Shown here piece after piece: positions 9,646 through 17,191 of a stretch of DNA of 64,000 nt (within the stretch, counting starts at the first letter, position 1; every line of letters begins with the position of its first letter). The DNA comes from Flavobacterium sp. HSC-32F16 (GTDB taxonomy: Bacteria; Bacteroidota; Bacteroidia; Flavobacteriales; Flavobacteriaceae). The translations under genes and the position numbers were made by a program. The notes under the pieces were generated by a model. It was given only the letters and a program-made list of their open reading frames with translations, was not told where the DNA came from and did not search any database. The stretch is from the NCBI RefSeq assembly GCF_024171645.1, contig NZ_JALKAC010000013.1, forward strand, positions 1 through 64,000. Reading direction: 5' to 3'.

Positions 9646-10206
9646 ATGAAATCAGTTTTTGAGTCCATACAAGATTTCTCTGAAGAAGAATTGTCTCTTT
9701 TAGATGATTTGATAACATTTCGAACTCTTAAAAAAGGAGAATTTTTATTGACTGAAAACCAGGTTTGTAATGAAATTGTGTTTATTGAAAGCGGTATACT
9801 GCGCTCTTTTTTTTATAATCATAAAGAAGATGAAATCACCAATTGTTTTGCTTTCGAAAATGAATTAATGGCCTCATTCGCCAGCTTTATAACACAGGAA
9901 AAAGCAGAAGAAAATGTTCAGGCTCTGGTCGATACCAAATTGCAGGTTTTAGACCGAAAAGCTTTAGAAAAACTTTATAAATCAGGATATAACTGGCAGG
10001 AAACCGGAAGAAAATTGACTGAAATTGAATTTGTAAACCTGCAAAAAAGAATGGTTTCATTTCAAAAATTATCCAGCTCTCAGCGGTATGAGGAACTGTA
10101 TAAAAATCATCAAAAGTATCTGCAGTTAATTCCACTTCAATATCTGGCTTCTTATTTAGGAGTAACTCCAAGACATTTAAGCCGAATTAGAAAAGCAATT
10201 GTTTGA
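9646..10206 (+). CDS. Crp/Fnr family transcriptional regulator (short Bacteroidota type)
   Basis: The 186-aa protein has an N-terminal cyclic-nucleotide-binding-like beta barrel (FRTLKKGEFLLTENQVCNEIVFIESGILRSFF) and a short C-terminal helix-turn-helix (LQYLASYLGVTPRHLSRIRKA). The C-terminal domain is truncated compared with E. coli CRP or FNR, as is usual for this group in Bacteroidota. The recognition helix reads PRHLSRIRK and lacks the E-x-x-S-R of FNR, so it should not read TTGAT half-sites. No FNR-type iron-sulfur cysteines are seen. It precedes a flavodoxin-fold reductase gene in the same direction, which may be its target. Confidence 0.85.
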   Translation: MKSVFESIQDFSEEELSLLDDLITFRTLKKGEFLLTENQVCNEIVFIESGILRSFFYNHKEDEITNCFAFENELMASFASFITQEKAEENVQALVDTKLQVLDRKALEKLYKSGYNWQETGRKLTEIEFVNLQKRMVSFQKLSSSQRYEELYKNHQKYLQLIPLQYLASYLGVTPRHLSRIRKAIV

Positions 10207-10213
10207 TTTTTTG

Positions 10214-10303
10214 TTTCTCACAGATTTAGCAGATTAGGCTGATCTCTTTTTAAAATATTCTCGAAATATAAATCCGCCTAATTTGTTAAATCTTTGCGAG
10301 AAA
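10214..10303. repeat. Intergenic long inverted repeat (ATTTAGCAGATTAGGC family)
   Basis: The left arm 10214-10243 starts tttctcacagatttagcaga and the right arm 10272-10303 ends ttgttaaatctttgcgagaaa. They pair imperfectly over about 30 bp around a short AT-rich loop. It sits directly 3' of the regulator gene and resembles the other 3' palindromes in this window. Confidence 0.65.
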
Positions 10304-10378
10304 TAAAACTTAGTAGTTTTCAGGACATTTGTCTGTTAAAATAAATAAGGCGAATAGTATTTTTGAAAAAAGAAAAAC

Positions 10379-10957
10379 ATGAAAAAAATACTGATTATAA
10401 ACGGACATCCAAATTCTGACAGTTTTAATTTTGCCATTGCCGACGAATATAAAAAAGGAGCTCTTGCTTCGGGAGCTATTGTAGAAATTATTACAATTGC
10501 TTCTCTAAATTTTAATCCCAATTTAAAGTTTGGCTACCAGAAACGTACCGAATTAGAACCTGATTTATTAGAATCATGGGAAAAAATAAAAAAAGCCAAT
10601 CATTTAGTTTGGGTACATCCTGTTTGGTGGGGCGGACTGCCGGCAATTACTAAAGGTTTTATTGATAGATTATTTTTGCCCGGAATGGCATTTCAATACA
10701 GGGGAAATTCAGTTTGGTGGGATAAATTACTAAAAGGGAAAACCGCACATATTATTACAACTCTTGATCAGCCGGGCTGGTATTACAGATTGTTTTTTGG
10801 AAGGCCAAGTGTAAATCAATTAAAGAAATCAACATTAGAATTCTGCGGTGTAAAACCTGTAAAGGTAAGTTATATAGGGATCATAAAGAGTTCAGGCGAT
10901 TTACAAAGAACAAAATGGCTGGAAAAAATCTATAAATTTGGTTTGAAAAATAAATAA
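10379..10957 (+). CDS. NAD(P)H-dependent oxidoreductase, flavodoxin-like fold (quinone reductase/Kef-ancillary type)
   Basis: The 192-aa protein starts with the nucleotide/flavin loop of this family (KKILIINGHPNSDSFNFAIA). It carries the HPVWWGGLPAITKGFIDRLFLPGMAF motif region, shared with MdaB, NQO1 and KefF, around residues 80-105. Members are FMN or FAD enzymes that carry out two-electron reduction of quinones or similar acceptors. It has no signal peptide and is cytoplasmic. A TATTTTTG (10358-10365) just before the gene matches the -7 consensus, but the nearest TTTG (10328-10331) is 26 nt away, longer than ideal. The preceding Crp/Fnr gene may control it. Confidence 0.85.
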   Translation: MKKILIINGHPNSDSFNFAIADEYKKGALASGAIVEIITIASLNFNPNLKFGYQKRTELEPDLLESWEKIKKANHLVWVHPVWWGGLPAITKGFIDRLFLPGMAFQYRGNSVWWDKLLKGKTAHIITTLDQPGWYYRLFFGRPSVNQLKKSTLEFCGVKPVKVSYIGIIKSSGDLQRTKWLEKIYKFGLKNK

Positions 10958-10967
10958 TTTTCTGCTG

Positions 10968-11044
10968 TGAATTACACTGATTTTTGCAAATTATTTTAAA
11001 GATTTTCCGTAAATAAATTATTGGAAATCAGTGTAATTCGTGGC
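10968..11044. repeat. Intergenic long inverted repeat (GAATTACACTGATT family)
   Basis: The left arm tgaattacactgatttttgc begins at 10968 and the right arm ggaaatcagtgtaattcgtgg ends at about 11043, with AT-rich inner segments. It lies between the convergent reductase gene (plus) and dnaX (minus), so it may serve as a bidirectional terminator. It shares GTGTAATTCGTGGC with the element at 9539-9623. Confidence 0.75.
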
Positions 11045-11054
11045 GAAAAAAAAA

Positions 11055-12817
11055 TTAAGTATGAAGATCTAAGCCAAATGTAGAACGCAAAAGTTCAATG
11101 TTTGGGTTGATTTCTAATAATCTGTTGTAACGGTCCTGGTCATTGTAGCTCCTTTTGGATTCAATCGTTTCGTTTACAATCACGTCAATTGTTATATCAT
11201 GATTATGCAAATGACCTTTTAAATAGCCTAATAATCCATTAACCTGACTTTCAAAATCTAATTTAGAACCTTCGTTTGGCAGTTCGTAAGTAATATTAGT
11301 TCCGTTTAAAACAGGATCATTAATCAGCAGTATAGACTCCATGATCTTAAGACCTTTTTGACCTAAACGTTCCGCATATTTGTTCCAGTGCAAAAGCATA
11401 TCTGTTTCGTTAAATTCCTCTGTTGGTAAAACAGAAGTCGGTTTAACGTAAGATTTTGTACTTGCCTCCAATTCTTTTTTCTTGCGAATACTCGCTAAAG
11501 AAAATGCAGAAACTTTTGGTTCACCGCCTATTTCAGCTCTTGGAGCTACAGGAGTTTCAACTTTTGGTATTTCTACAACAGGAGTTTGCGTTGTAGTATT
11601 TACAGCAGGTTTATCATTGCTGCTGCTATTTTCTTCTTTTTTTGAAGTTTCAGGTTGATTTTCAACTTTCGGCTTTTGACTTTGGACTTCAACAATGGAG
11701 AAACTTCCATCTTTATAATAAGTGGGTGGAATTATGAATTGCTCAACTTTTTTTTTTCTCCATCAAAGTTGATAGAGGCCAATTGCATCAAACATAATTC
11801 AACTAATAGACGCTGATTTTGACTCAGCTTATATTTTAAATCGCAGTCGTTTGCAATGTCAATTCCTTTAAGTAAAAATTCCTGAGAACATTTTTGCGAT
11901 TGAACGCCGTACATTTGCTGTGCTTGTTCTCCAACTTCTAATAAAGCGATAGTTGCAGGAGTTTTACTGACTAACAAATCTCTAAAATGAGATGCTAATC
12001 CGGCAATGAAATGATGTCCGTCAAAACCTTTCGCAAGAATATCATTGTATGCAATTAAAAGATCCGGGATTTTATTTTCAAGAATTAAATCAGTAACCGT
12101 AATATAGGTTTCATAATCTAAAACATTCAGATTTTCAGTTACGGCCTGACGTGTCAAATTAGTACCGCAATACGAAACTACACGGTCAAAAATAGATAAG
12201 GCATCACGCATGGCGCCGTCTGCTTTTTGAGCAATAATGTGCAGTGCATCGTCTTCAAAGTTGATTCCTTGACTTTCAGCAACATCTGCTAAATGTTCTT
12301 TAGCATCTTTAACTGTAATTCGTTTAAAATCAAAAATCTGACAGCGGGATAAAATCGTTGGAAGGATTTTGTGTTTTTCTGTTGTTGCTAAAATAAAAAT
12401 AGCATGTTTTGGCGGTTCTTCTAATGTTTTAAGAAAAGCATTAAAAGCAGCCGAAGACAACATATGAACCTCGTCAATAATATACACTTTATATTGTCCG
12501 GTTTGCGGCGGGATTCGAACCTGATCGATAAGGCTTCGAATATCATCAACGGAGTTATTTGAAGCTGCATCCAGCTCAAAAACGTTAAAGGCAAAATCTT
12601 CAGTTGGATCGTCATATCCAGGCTGATTTATTTTTCGTGCCAAAATACGTGCGCAGGTAGTTTTACCAACTCCACGCGGTCCAGTAAATAAAAGAGCAGA
12701 AGCCAAGTGATTGGTTTCAATAGCATTCAACAAAGTGTTGGTAATGGCTTTCTGCCCCACAACATCCTTAAAGGTCTGCGGGCGGTATTTACGAGCCGAT
12801 ACTACAAATTGTTCCAT
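11055..12817 (-). CDS. dnaX: DNA polymerase III tau subunit, made by -1 frameshift in dnaX
   Basis: The clamp-loader ATPase reads through frame 0 from the ATG at 12817 to the A-run at 11748-11757. A -1 shift there enters a long open tail ending at 11055. The sum is exactly 588 codons (587 aa plus stop). The tail has a linker (QFIIPPTYYKDGSFSIVEV), a low-complexity Pro/Lys/Thr segment, and a folded end (WNKYAERLGQKGLKIMES to LRSTFGLDLHT), which in other Flavobacteria is the C-terminal part of one DnaX protein. By analogy with E. coli, tau would bind polymerase and helicase. The shift could be ribosomal, transcriptional slippage, or a homopolymer sequencing error. Confidence 0.8.
11732..12817 (-). 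CDS. dnaX: DNA polymerase III gamma subunit (unshifted dnaX product)
   Basis: Without frameshift the product is 361 aa and ends soon after the A-run with KLSNS. It is an AAA+ clamp-loader ATPase. SARKYRPQTFKDVVGQ is at the start, Walker A is LFTGPRGVGKTT (about residue 43), Walker B is VYIIDEVHML, and sensor 1 is IFILATTEKHKILPTILSRC. The usual four-cysteine zinc module after Walker A is absent: the stretch reads KINQPGYDDPTEDFAFNVFE instead. The gene starts at the ATG at 12817 (MEQFVVSARKYRP). The short form corresponds to E. coli gamma, which also arises at an A-rich slippery site. Confidence 0.88.
   Translation of the reverse strand: MEQFVVSARKYRPQTFKDVVGQKAITNTLLNAIETNHLASALLFTGPRGVGKTTCARILARKINQPGYDDPTEDFAFNVFELDAASNNSVDDIRSLIDQVRIPPQTGQYKVYIIDEVHMLSSAAFNAFLKTLEEPPKHAIFILATTEKHKILPTILSRCQIFDFKRITVKDAKEHLADVAESQGINFEDDALHIIAQKADGAMRDALSIFDRVVSYCGTNLTRQAVTENLNVLDYETYITVTDLILENKIPDLLIAYNDILAKGFDGHHFIAGLASHFRDLLVSKTPATIALLEVGEQAQQMYGVQSQKCSQEFLLKGIDIANDCDLKYKLSQNQRLLVELCLMQLASINFDGEKKKLSNS
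11748..11757 (-). promoter_or_regulatory. dnaX slippery A10 run (frameshift or transcriptional slippage site)
   Basis: On the coding strand the sequence is GGAG, ten A, then GTTGAGC. In frame 0 it reads GGA GAA AAA AAA AAG TTG and stops eleven bases later. A -1 slip gives AAA GTT GAG CAA and the open tau tail. E. coli dnaX uses A AAA AAG, and Thermus uses transcriptional slippage on a similar A run. I see no convincing downstream stem-loop, which favours slippage over a structured ribosomal frameshift. Confidence 0.7.
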
Positions 12818-12878
12818 ATTCTTTTTTATTCGATAGCAAATATATGACTTTTGTTTCGTTGTTTAAAGTCGATTTTGC

Positions 12879-13535
12879 TTATTTGGCGAAATTCTTTTTC
12901 TTAAAAATTAGAAAGATTAAACTAAGAAATAATACGATGTTGACAATCAAAGAAATGATGATATATCTGCTGTATGTTTCAAGTTTTGCCTCGGTCTTTT
13001 CTTTTTCTGAAATTTCATTTTGAGATTTTTTATAAGCTCTTAATTTCTCTATTTGATAAATCCAATCTTGTAAATTTCGATTTTCAAATTTCAGGTCCCA
13101 AACATAAAAAGACAATGTTTTTATTTGATCATCTGTCTTTTGAGAGATTTTGATTTCGGGTGGGGAAGGCATAGAGTCACTTCCATAGGGTTGAAATCCC
13201 GTACTTGGAGAACAACCACTCACTTCTATAGTTTTATCGTCATTAAAATTGGCATAAACAATCCAAAGTTGTTTTACAGATGGAACATCAGAACAATTAC
13301 CCGAATACTTTTGTGAAATGAACTGAGAATTGTATTTTCCTTTAAAGAGTTCTATGATTCTAAAAGTATAAATTCTGTTTATTGAATCTGCTTTTATAAC
13401 TTCTCCATAAAATACAATTTCATACTTTAATCCTGTTTCTACCATATTTTTACGGTCAATTGGTTTACAATCACAAGAAAAAGAATAGTTGTAAATAAAA
13501 AATAATGCAGATAAAAATATATATTTTAATTTCAT
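12879..13535 (-). CDS. Secreted/membrane-anchored protein with TIMP/NTR-like cysteine domain, unknown function
   Basis: The 218-aa protein has an N-terminal signal sequence (MKLKYIFLSALFFIYNYSFS) directly followed by CDCKPI. Then come FYGEVIKADS, YTFRIIELFKGKY and further cysteines (GNCSDV, VSGCSP). This CxC plus 'elfKGky' layout resembles the netrin/TIMP-like (OB-fold) domains in many bacterial secreted proteins. A charged coiled-coil-like stretch (residues about 155-185) leads to a C-terminal membrane helix (YIIISLIVNIVLFLSLIFLIF) and a basic tail. It is probably a periplasm-facing inner-membrane protein. No partner is evident: dnaX is 61 bp downstream and the other side is a degraded region. 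Confidence 0.55.
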   Translation of the reverse strand: MKLKYIFLSALFFIYNYSFSCDCKPIDRKNMVETGLKYEIVFYGEVIKADSINRIYTFRIIELFKGKYNSQFISQKYSGNCSDVPSVKQLWIVYANFNDDKTIEVSGCSPSTGFQPYGSDSMPSPPEIKISQKTDDQIKTLSFYVWDLKFENRNLQDWIYQIEKLRAYKKSQNEISEKEKTEAKLETYSRYIIISLIVNIVLFLSLIFLIFKKKNFAK

Positions 13536-13586
13536 AGACTAAATTTTTAATACAATGATAAGTAATATTTTATGTTGAAATAATAA

Positions 13587-13748
13587 CTTCGATATTTCTT
13601 TAAAAAAAACTCAGGGTATACTATTGTAGGTTTAATAATAGAAAATTATTTTGACAACAAAGTTCTATATTATAAAACAGATAAAAACATGGTTCCTGAT
13701 TTTAGTAAAAAGGAAATTAAATATCAGATGGAAATTAAAATGAATTGA
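13587..13748 (+). pseudogene. Possible C-terminal remnant of an unrecognised gene
   Basis: A start-less frame of 53 codons runs from the stop at 13584 to a TGA at 13748. It includes GLIIENYFDNKVLYYKTDKN and VPDFSKKEIKYQMEIKMN, which look protein-like rather than random AT-rich translation. No ATG with upstream coding potential precedes it. It may be the tail of a deleted hypothetical gene. This is weak evidence. Confidence 0.25.
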
Positions 13749-13835
13749 AATTTATAACACGAGCATTTCAAATCAAAAAAACATTATTTTAGCCTAAACC
13801 AAAAGCATATTTAAATAAACTAACTACTTTTTGAA

Positions 13836-14411
13836 ATGGAAAAAATTACTTCTAAAATTCTTTCTTTACAACCTGTAACCTTCATAATGTTATTTATTAT
13901 TTTGCCTTTTGTTTCCGCAATTATTACGGGAATAATAACTTTTATAGGCTTTTTTGCCAATTTCGAATTTATCTTTCCGTTACTTTTAATTTCGGCGACT
14001 ATAGTAGGAATTGTATATTTTATTTGGGTTTGGGGAGTCGTATATCATATCGAACAAAAAGAAGTTTCAGAGAAAAAGTATTTTAATATTTCGTTTTGGA
14101 TATTATTTTCTTACGGTTTAATTAGGTTCATATTAGGTTTAGAAATGGACATCACAAAAAAACCGATTTTATTAGAAAATTCAACTTGGACTATTCTTGA
14201 AGCACTTGGCAGTTTATATACACTGATTGTATTGGCCAGTTACATTTACGTCAGTTACTTTGTTGGTAAAAAAGTCAAATTATTACAAAATGACGACCAA
14301 ATTTCTGAATTTTTTTATTTCGCCGCAGCCTGGTGTTTTCCTATCGGAATTCCATTTTTGCAGGCGAAGCGATTAAATCAAAAGACCATTTTTGATTTGA
14401 TTTCTAAATAA
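13836..14411 (+). CDS. Multi-pass membrane protein, unknown function
   Basis: I do not recognise this 191-aa protein. About four hydrophobic helices are visible: residues 15-42, 46-72, 85-103 and 115-142. A final moderately hydrophobic segment (FFYFAAAWCFPIGIPFLQ) precedes a basic C-terminus (AKRLNQKTIFDLISK). There is no signal peptide cleavage site or known catalytic motif. It is followed in the same direction by three more small unassigned genes with gaps of 33-46 bp or less, which suggests a loose operon of lineage-specific genes. Confidence 0.6.
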   Translation: MEKITSKILSLQPVTFIMLFIILPFVSAIITGIITFIGFFANFEFIFPLLLISATIVGIVYFIWVWGVVYHIEQKEVSEKKYFNISFWILFSYGLIRFILGLEMDITKKPILLENSTWTILEALGSLYTLIVLASYIYVSYFVGKKVKLLQNDDQISEFFYFAAAWCFPIGIPFLQAKRLNQKTIFDLISK

Positions 14412-14456
14412 TTAATAAGGAAAGAAATTATTAGAATTATTCCCAATCAAAAAATA

Positions 14457-14741
14457 ATGAAAAAATATACTCAACAACATTTTGAAAATATGCAGATGAT
14501 GTGTAGTTATTTTGAGTCAAATTCAAAAAATAATGAATTTTATTTGCCTGAATTCACAGCATCTAAGAAGATAAATGATATAATTGAAAATGAAGAAAAT
14601 AGTTTTGAAGGCGTAATGAAAATATTAGAATTATTAGCAGAAATTGACAATTTAAAACTAAAAAAGGATGTACACTGGTTCGATTATAAATTACATGTTT
14701 TGAGTGTATTAAGACAAAACGGATTTAGTGAAAATGAATAA
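14457..14741 (+). CDS. Small cytoplasmic protein, unknown function
   Basis: The 94-aa protein is acidic and predicted largely helical (SFEGVMKILELLAEIDNLKLKK). It has no membrane segment, signal or recognisable motif. It starts at the ATG at 14457, 45 bp after the preceding membrane protein gene, and is followed 32 bp later by another membrane protein gene. Its size, charge and position among unassigned membrane genes would fit an immunity or regulatory protein, but nothing in the sequence proves this. Confidence 0.5.
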   Translation: MKKYTQQHFENMQMMCSYFESNSKNNEFYLPEFTASKKINDIIENEENSFEGVMKILELLAEIDNLKLKKDVHWFDYKLHVLSVLRQNGFSENE

Positions 14742-14773
14742 GTAACTCAAAAAAAAAATAAACAAATCTATAT

Positions 14774-15283
14774 ATGAAGCAATACAATCTGGAATTTAAT
14801 ACCCTAAACTTAAAAGTAAAAAAATCGCTTTTTATAATTCGGCTGATTATGTTTCTTCTGGCTTTTTTGTTTTTTGTTTTTCCTATATTAGGAGTTATTT
14901 TAAGCATCGCAAGCGGGAGTGGACTACACATAGGTTATTTCATTGCGATTGGTGTATTTGGACTTATAGGATTTTATCTTTTGCGAGTTTCGTTGTGGAA
15001 TACATACGGAGAAGAAATTATAGATTTCCTACCCAATAAAATTGTCTATGAAGCCAATTACGGCTGGTTTAAAGATGCTAAAAAAGAAATAGAATTAATT
15101 CTTCCTCAATACTCATTTAAGTCGGTTGGTTATGAAGAAGATAATGAAGCCGTTTTAGTTATAACTTGTCAGAATTCTGAAATAGAAACAGCTGTAAAAA
15201 TGCCAATTGCTCAAGTTAAAGAATTGATTTTGATTTTAAAAGACAGTAAAATTTCAGTTGAGGTTGAAACTGTAGTTGTATAA
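14774..15283 (+). CDS. Two-helix membrane protein, unknown function
   Basis: The 169-aa protein has two adjacent membrane helices near residues 18-45 (IIRLIMFLLAFLFFVFPILG) and 50-73 (HIGYFIAIGVFGLIGFYLL). A soluble C-terminal domain of about 95 residues follows (EIIDFLPNKIVYEANYGWFK to VEVETVVV). The architecture resembles small PH-like or YcxB-like membrane proteins, but I cannot assign a family with confidence. It ends 6 bp before the next start, so the two are probably co-transcribed. Confidence 0.55.
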   Translation: MKQYNLEFNTLNLKVKKSLFIIRLIMFLLAFLFFVFPILGVILSIASGSGLHIGYFIAIGVFGLIGFYLLRVSLWNTYGEEIIDFLPNKIVYEANYGWFKDAKKEIELILPQYSFKSVGYEEDNEAVLVITCQNSEIETAVKMPIAQVKELILILKDSKISVEVETVVV

Positions 15284-15289
15284 TAAATC

Positions 15290-15786
15290 ATGAAATCTTT
15301 AAGTAATTCAAAACCAATTATTGTTTTACTGGTATTATTCAGTTTTGTAAAATCGATATCTCAAACTATGACTCCCAATGAAACTAATTTCTTAAAAATT
15401 ACAAACCAATTCTCAGTAGAAAATTTTGAAAAAGTCAAAGAATTTATTTTAGAAAAAGGAAACAGAAAAACCTATCGTAACTACGATAGTAATAATCCAT
15501 TTTATGATTTTGGGGAATTTCAATCTTACTTAGGAGCAGATACTGGACAACAAAACATCAACAATGATCCAAATTGTCTGATTTTAATGAGCTGACTTTA
15601 AAAGACAATCGACACTATTACAAAATTTTGATTGTTAGAAAAGATGACACTCAGGCTTCAAAAAAAGGCATCCAAAACGGAATGCAGGAAAATGAAGTGT
15701 ATTTTGTAGATGTTTACCAGCAGGGATTTGACAAAGTTCCTGATTTAGTATTGGAATATCTTAAAACTCTTAGAAATCTGAATTAA
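15290..15786 (+). pseudogene. Secreted hypothetical protein gene, apparently frameshifted
   Basis: The first part (15290-15597) encodes a signal peptide (PIIVLLVLFSFVKSISQ) and a domain up to NNDPNCLILMS, then stops at 15595-15597 or just before. A second frame open from 15568 to 15786 continues with LSDFNELTLKDNRHYYKI and VYFVDVYQQGFDKVPDLVLE. The two parts join smoothly if one base is added near 15571 (for example in the ccaaattg stretch), giving a protein of about 165 aa. So this is either a recent one-base deletion or a sequencing error. The two short ORFs are unlikely to be separate genes because the second has no start codon except TTG. The product family is not recognised. Confidence 0.55.
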
Positions 15787-15936
15787 AAAATACCATTTCT
15801 ACACTTAGCAGAACAATATAAGTTTACAATCTCCTCATTTTTACTGGAAAAGATATAAGAACGGCTTGTTCATCATATAAAGTTTTGGCAGTTAATCTAT
15901 TTAATTTTAAATAGTTAATTATTAAAACATTGTATT

Positions 15937-16416
15937 ATGAAAATTAGATCAATTTTATTGGGAACCGGACTTGCTTTTTCTTTGCTGGCTTGCACCGCTA
16001 AGGACGCAGATATAGAGAAAGAAATAAGTGCAAAACTAAATGATACGCCCGGAATACATGTAACGGTGCATGAAGGTGTTGCTACTATCGTTGGAACATG
16101 TGATGACGAAACTTTCAAAAAAAATATTGAACGTTCAGTAAAATCAGTAAAAGGAGTTAAAACAGTTGTCAATAACTGCCAGATTCCTGAGCCAAATGTA
16201 GAACCTGCTGCAGCAGCTGTTATAATTAATTCAGATGCTGATTTAGATAAATCAGTACACAAAGTTGTAGATGCTTATGATGGTGTGAGTGTTACAGTTG
16301 TGGGTGGTGTAATTACACTTTCCGGAGAAATTAAAAGAGACAAACTACAGCCTTTAATGCAGAGTCTGCAGGAATTGAAACCCAAAAAAGTGGATAACAA
16401 ATTAATTATAAAATAA
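15937..16416 (+). CDS. BON-domain lipoprotein (two BON domains)
   Basis: The 159-aa protein has a lipoprotein signal ending in SLLACTAKD, where the cysteine is the likely lipidation site. Two BON modules follow: residues about 25-83 (DIEKEISAKLNDTPGIHVTV, GVATIVGTCDD, VKGVKTVVNN) and about 100-159 (DADLDKSVHKVVDAYDGVSV, GVITLSGEI). BON domains bind membranes or envelope components, and OsmY-type proteins with them are stress-related. It is 6 bp before a Kbp-like BON-LysM gene in the same direction, and the pair is very likely one transcript with the terminator at 16802-16829. Confidence 0.85.
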   Translation: MKIRSILLGTGLAFSLLACTAKDADIEKEISAKLNDTPGIHVTVHEGVATIVGTCDDETFKKNIERSVKSVKGVKTVVNNCQIPEPNVEPAAAAVIINSDADLDKSVHKVVDAYDGVSVTVVGGVITLSGEIKRDKLQPLMQSLQELKPKKVDNKLIIK

Positions 16417-16422
16417 ATTGTT

Positions 16423-16794
16423 ATGAGTTTACAAGATAAATACAGAGAATTGACAAATGTGGCTGACGAATTAGGAATCGCCAATTTGCAAGTAAGAGAA
16501 CAGGATAATGTTTTATATATTGATGGAACAGCAAAATCTGCAGCAGATAAAGAAAAACTTTGGAACGCTTACGGAAAAATTGATCCGGATTATCGTTCTG
16601 CAGATGTCGTAATGAATATTGAAGTTGAAGAGCATATTTCAAAAGAATATACAGTTGAAGTAGGTGATTCCCTTTCTAAAATAGGAAAGGCATATGGAGT
16701 TTCCTGGCAGGATATTTTTGAAGCCAATAAAGATATTATTTCAAACCCCGATTTAATTCAGCCAGGCTGGAAATTAAAAATACCAACAGTATAA
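16423..16794 (+). CDS. BON-LysM protein, Kbp/YgaU-like
   Basis: The 123-aa protein has an N-terminal BON-like region (NLQVREQDNVLYIDGTAKSA, then DYRSADVVMNIEV). A C-terminal LysM domain spans residues 75-123 (KEYTVEVGDSLSKIGKAYGV and NPDLIQPGWKLKIP). It has no signal peptide. The size and order match E. coli Kbp (YgaU), a cytoplasmic potassium-binding BON-LysM protein. Function here is inferred from architecture only. Its partner upstream is a double-BON lipoprotein with a 6-bp gap. Confidence 0.8.
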   Translation: MSLQDKYRELTNVADELGIANLQVREQDNVLYIDGTAKSAADKEKLWNAYGKIDPDYRSADVVMNIEVEEHISKEYTVEVGDSLSKIGKAYGVSWQDIFEANKDIISNPDLIQPGWKLKIPTV

Positions 16795-16801
16795 AGTTTT
16801 T

Positions 16802-16829
16802 AAAAGTCCTTAATAATGGACTTTTTTTT
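16802..16829 (+). terminator. Intrinsic terminator after BON-LysM operon
   Basis: AAAAGTCC (16802-16809) pairs with GGACTTTT (16818-16825) around an 8-nt loop and is followed by T to 16829. It lies 8 bp after the stop of the Kbp-like gene. Confidence 0.85.
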
Positions 16830-16965
16830 GTGGTTATTTTAACCGAAAGAGGCTTATGGTTTATGCAAAGCACACAAAGGTTTTTTTGTTTGATGTTGTT
16901 GCTAAGAATGGGGTAGTTGAAAATAAGAATTTCATAAGATTTCTAAATATTACCAATTTTGATAA

Positions 16966-17127
16966 CTCTACAGTCTTATAAAAAATAATATTGGGAAGAA
17001 ATATGATGATGTTATAGATAAAATGTTAGGTTATAAATCTAATAAAAACATTTTTTTCTGTCAGATTATTTCAGAAAATGAAACAGTTAGAATCCTTCCA
17101 AGAATGGATTTGAAAAGTAAATTTTAA
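16966..17127 (+). pseudogene. Possible C-terminal gene remnant in a 397-bp gap
   Basis: Within the gap 16795-17191 a start-less frame of 53 codons ends at TAA 17125-17127. It includes NNIGKKYDDVIDKMLGYKSN and SENETVRILPRMDLKSKF, which look like real protein sequence. Upstream in-frame stops and the lack of a start suggest a decayed or truncated gene. I cannot name a family. The rest of the gap holds only terminators. Confidence 0.25.
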
Positions 17128-17171
17128 TTTTATCATTTCGACGAGAGAATATTTTCGTCGAAATGATAAAA
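17128..17171. terminator. Bidirectional hairpin between convergent units
   Basis: TTTTATCATTTCGACG (17128-17143) is perfectly complementary to CGTCGAAATGATAAAA (17156-17171), a 16-bp stem with a 12-nt loop and A/T tracts on both sides. It lies 20 bp after the stop of the leftward gene 17192-17485 and also downstream of the rightward BON-LysM unit. The ATTTCGACG core resembles dispersed flavobacterial palindromes. Confidence 0.8.
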
Positions 17172-17191
17172 CTTAACTGAATAGGATTAAA

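Noticed and set aside
16970..17190. Possible mobile element remnant
   Set aside because: No terminal inverted repeats, target duplication or transposase motif is visible; only a short gene-like fragment and a terminator hairpin.
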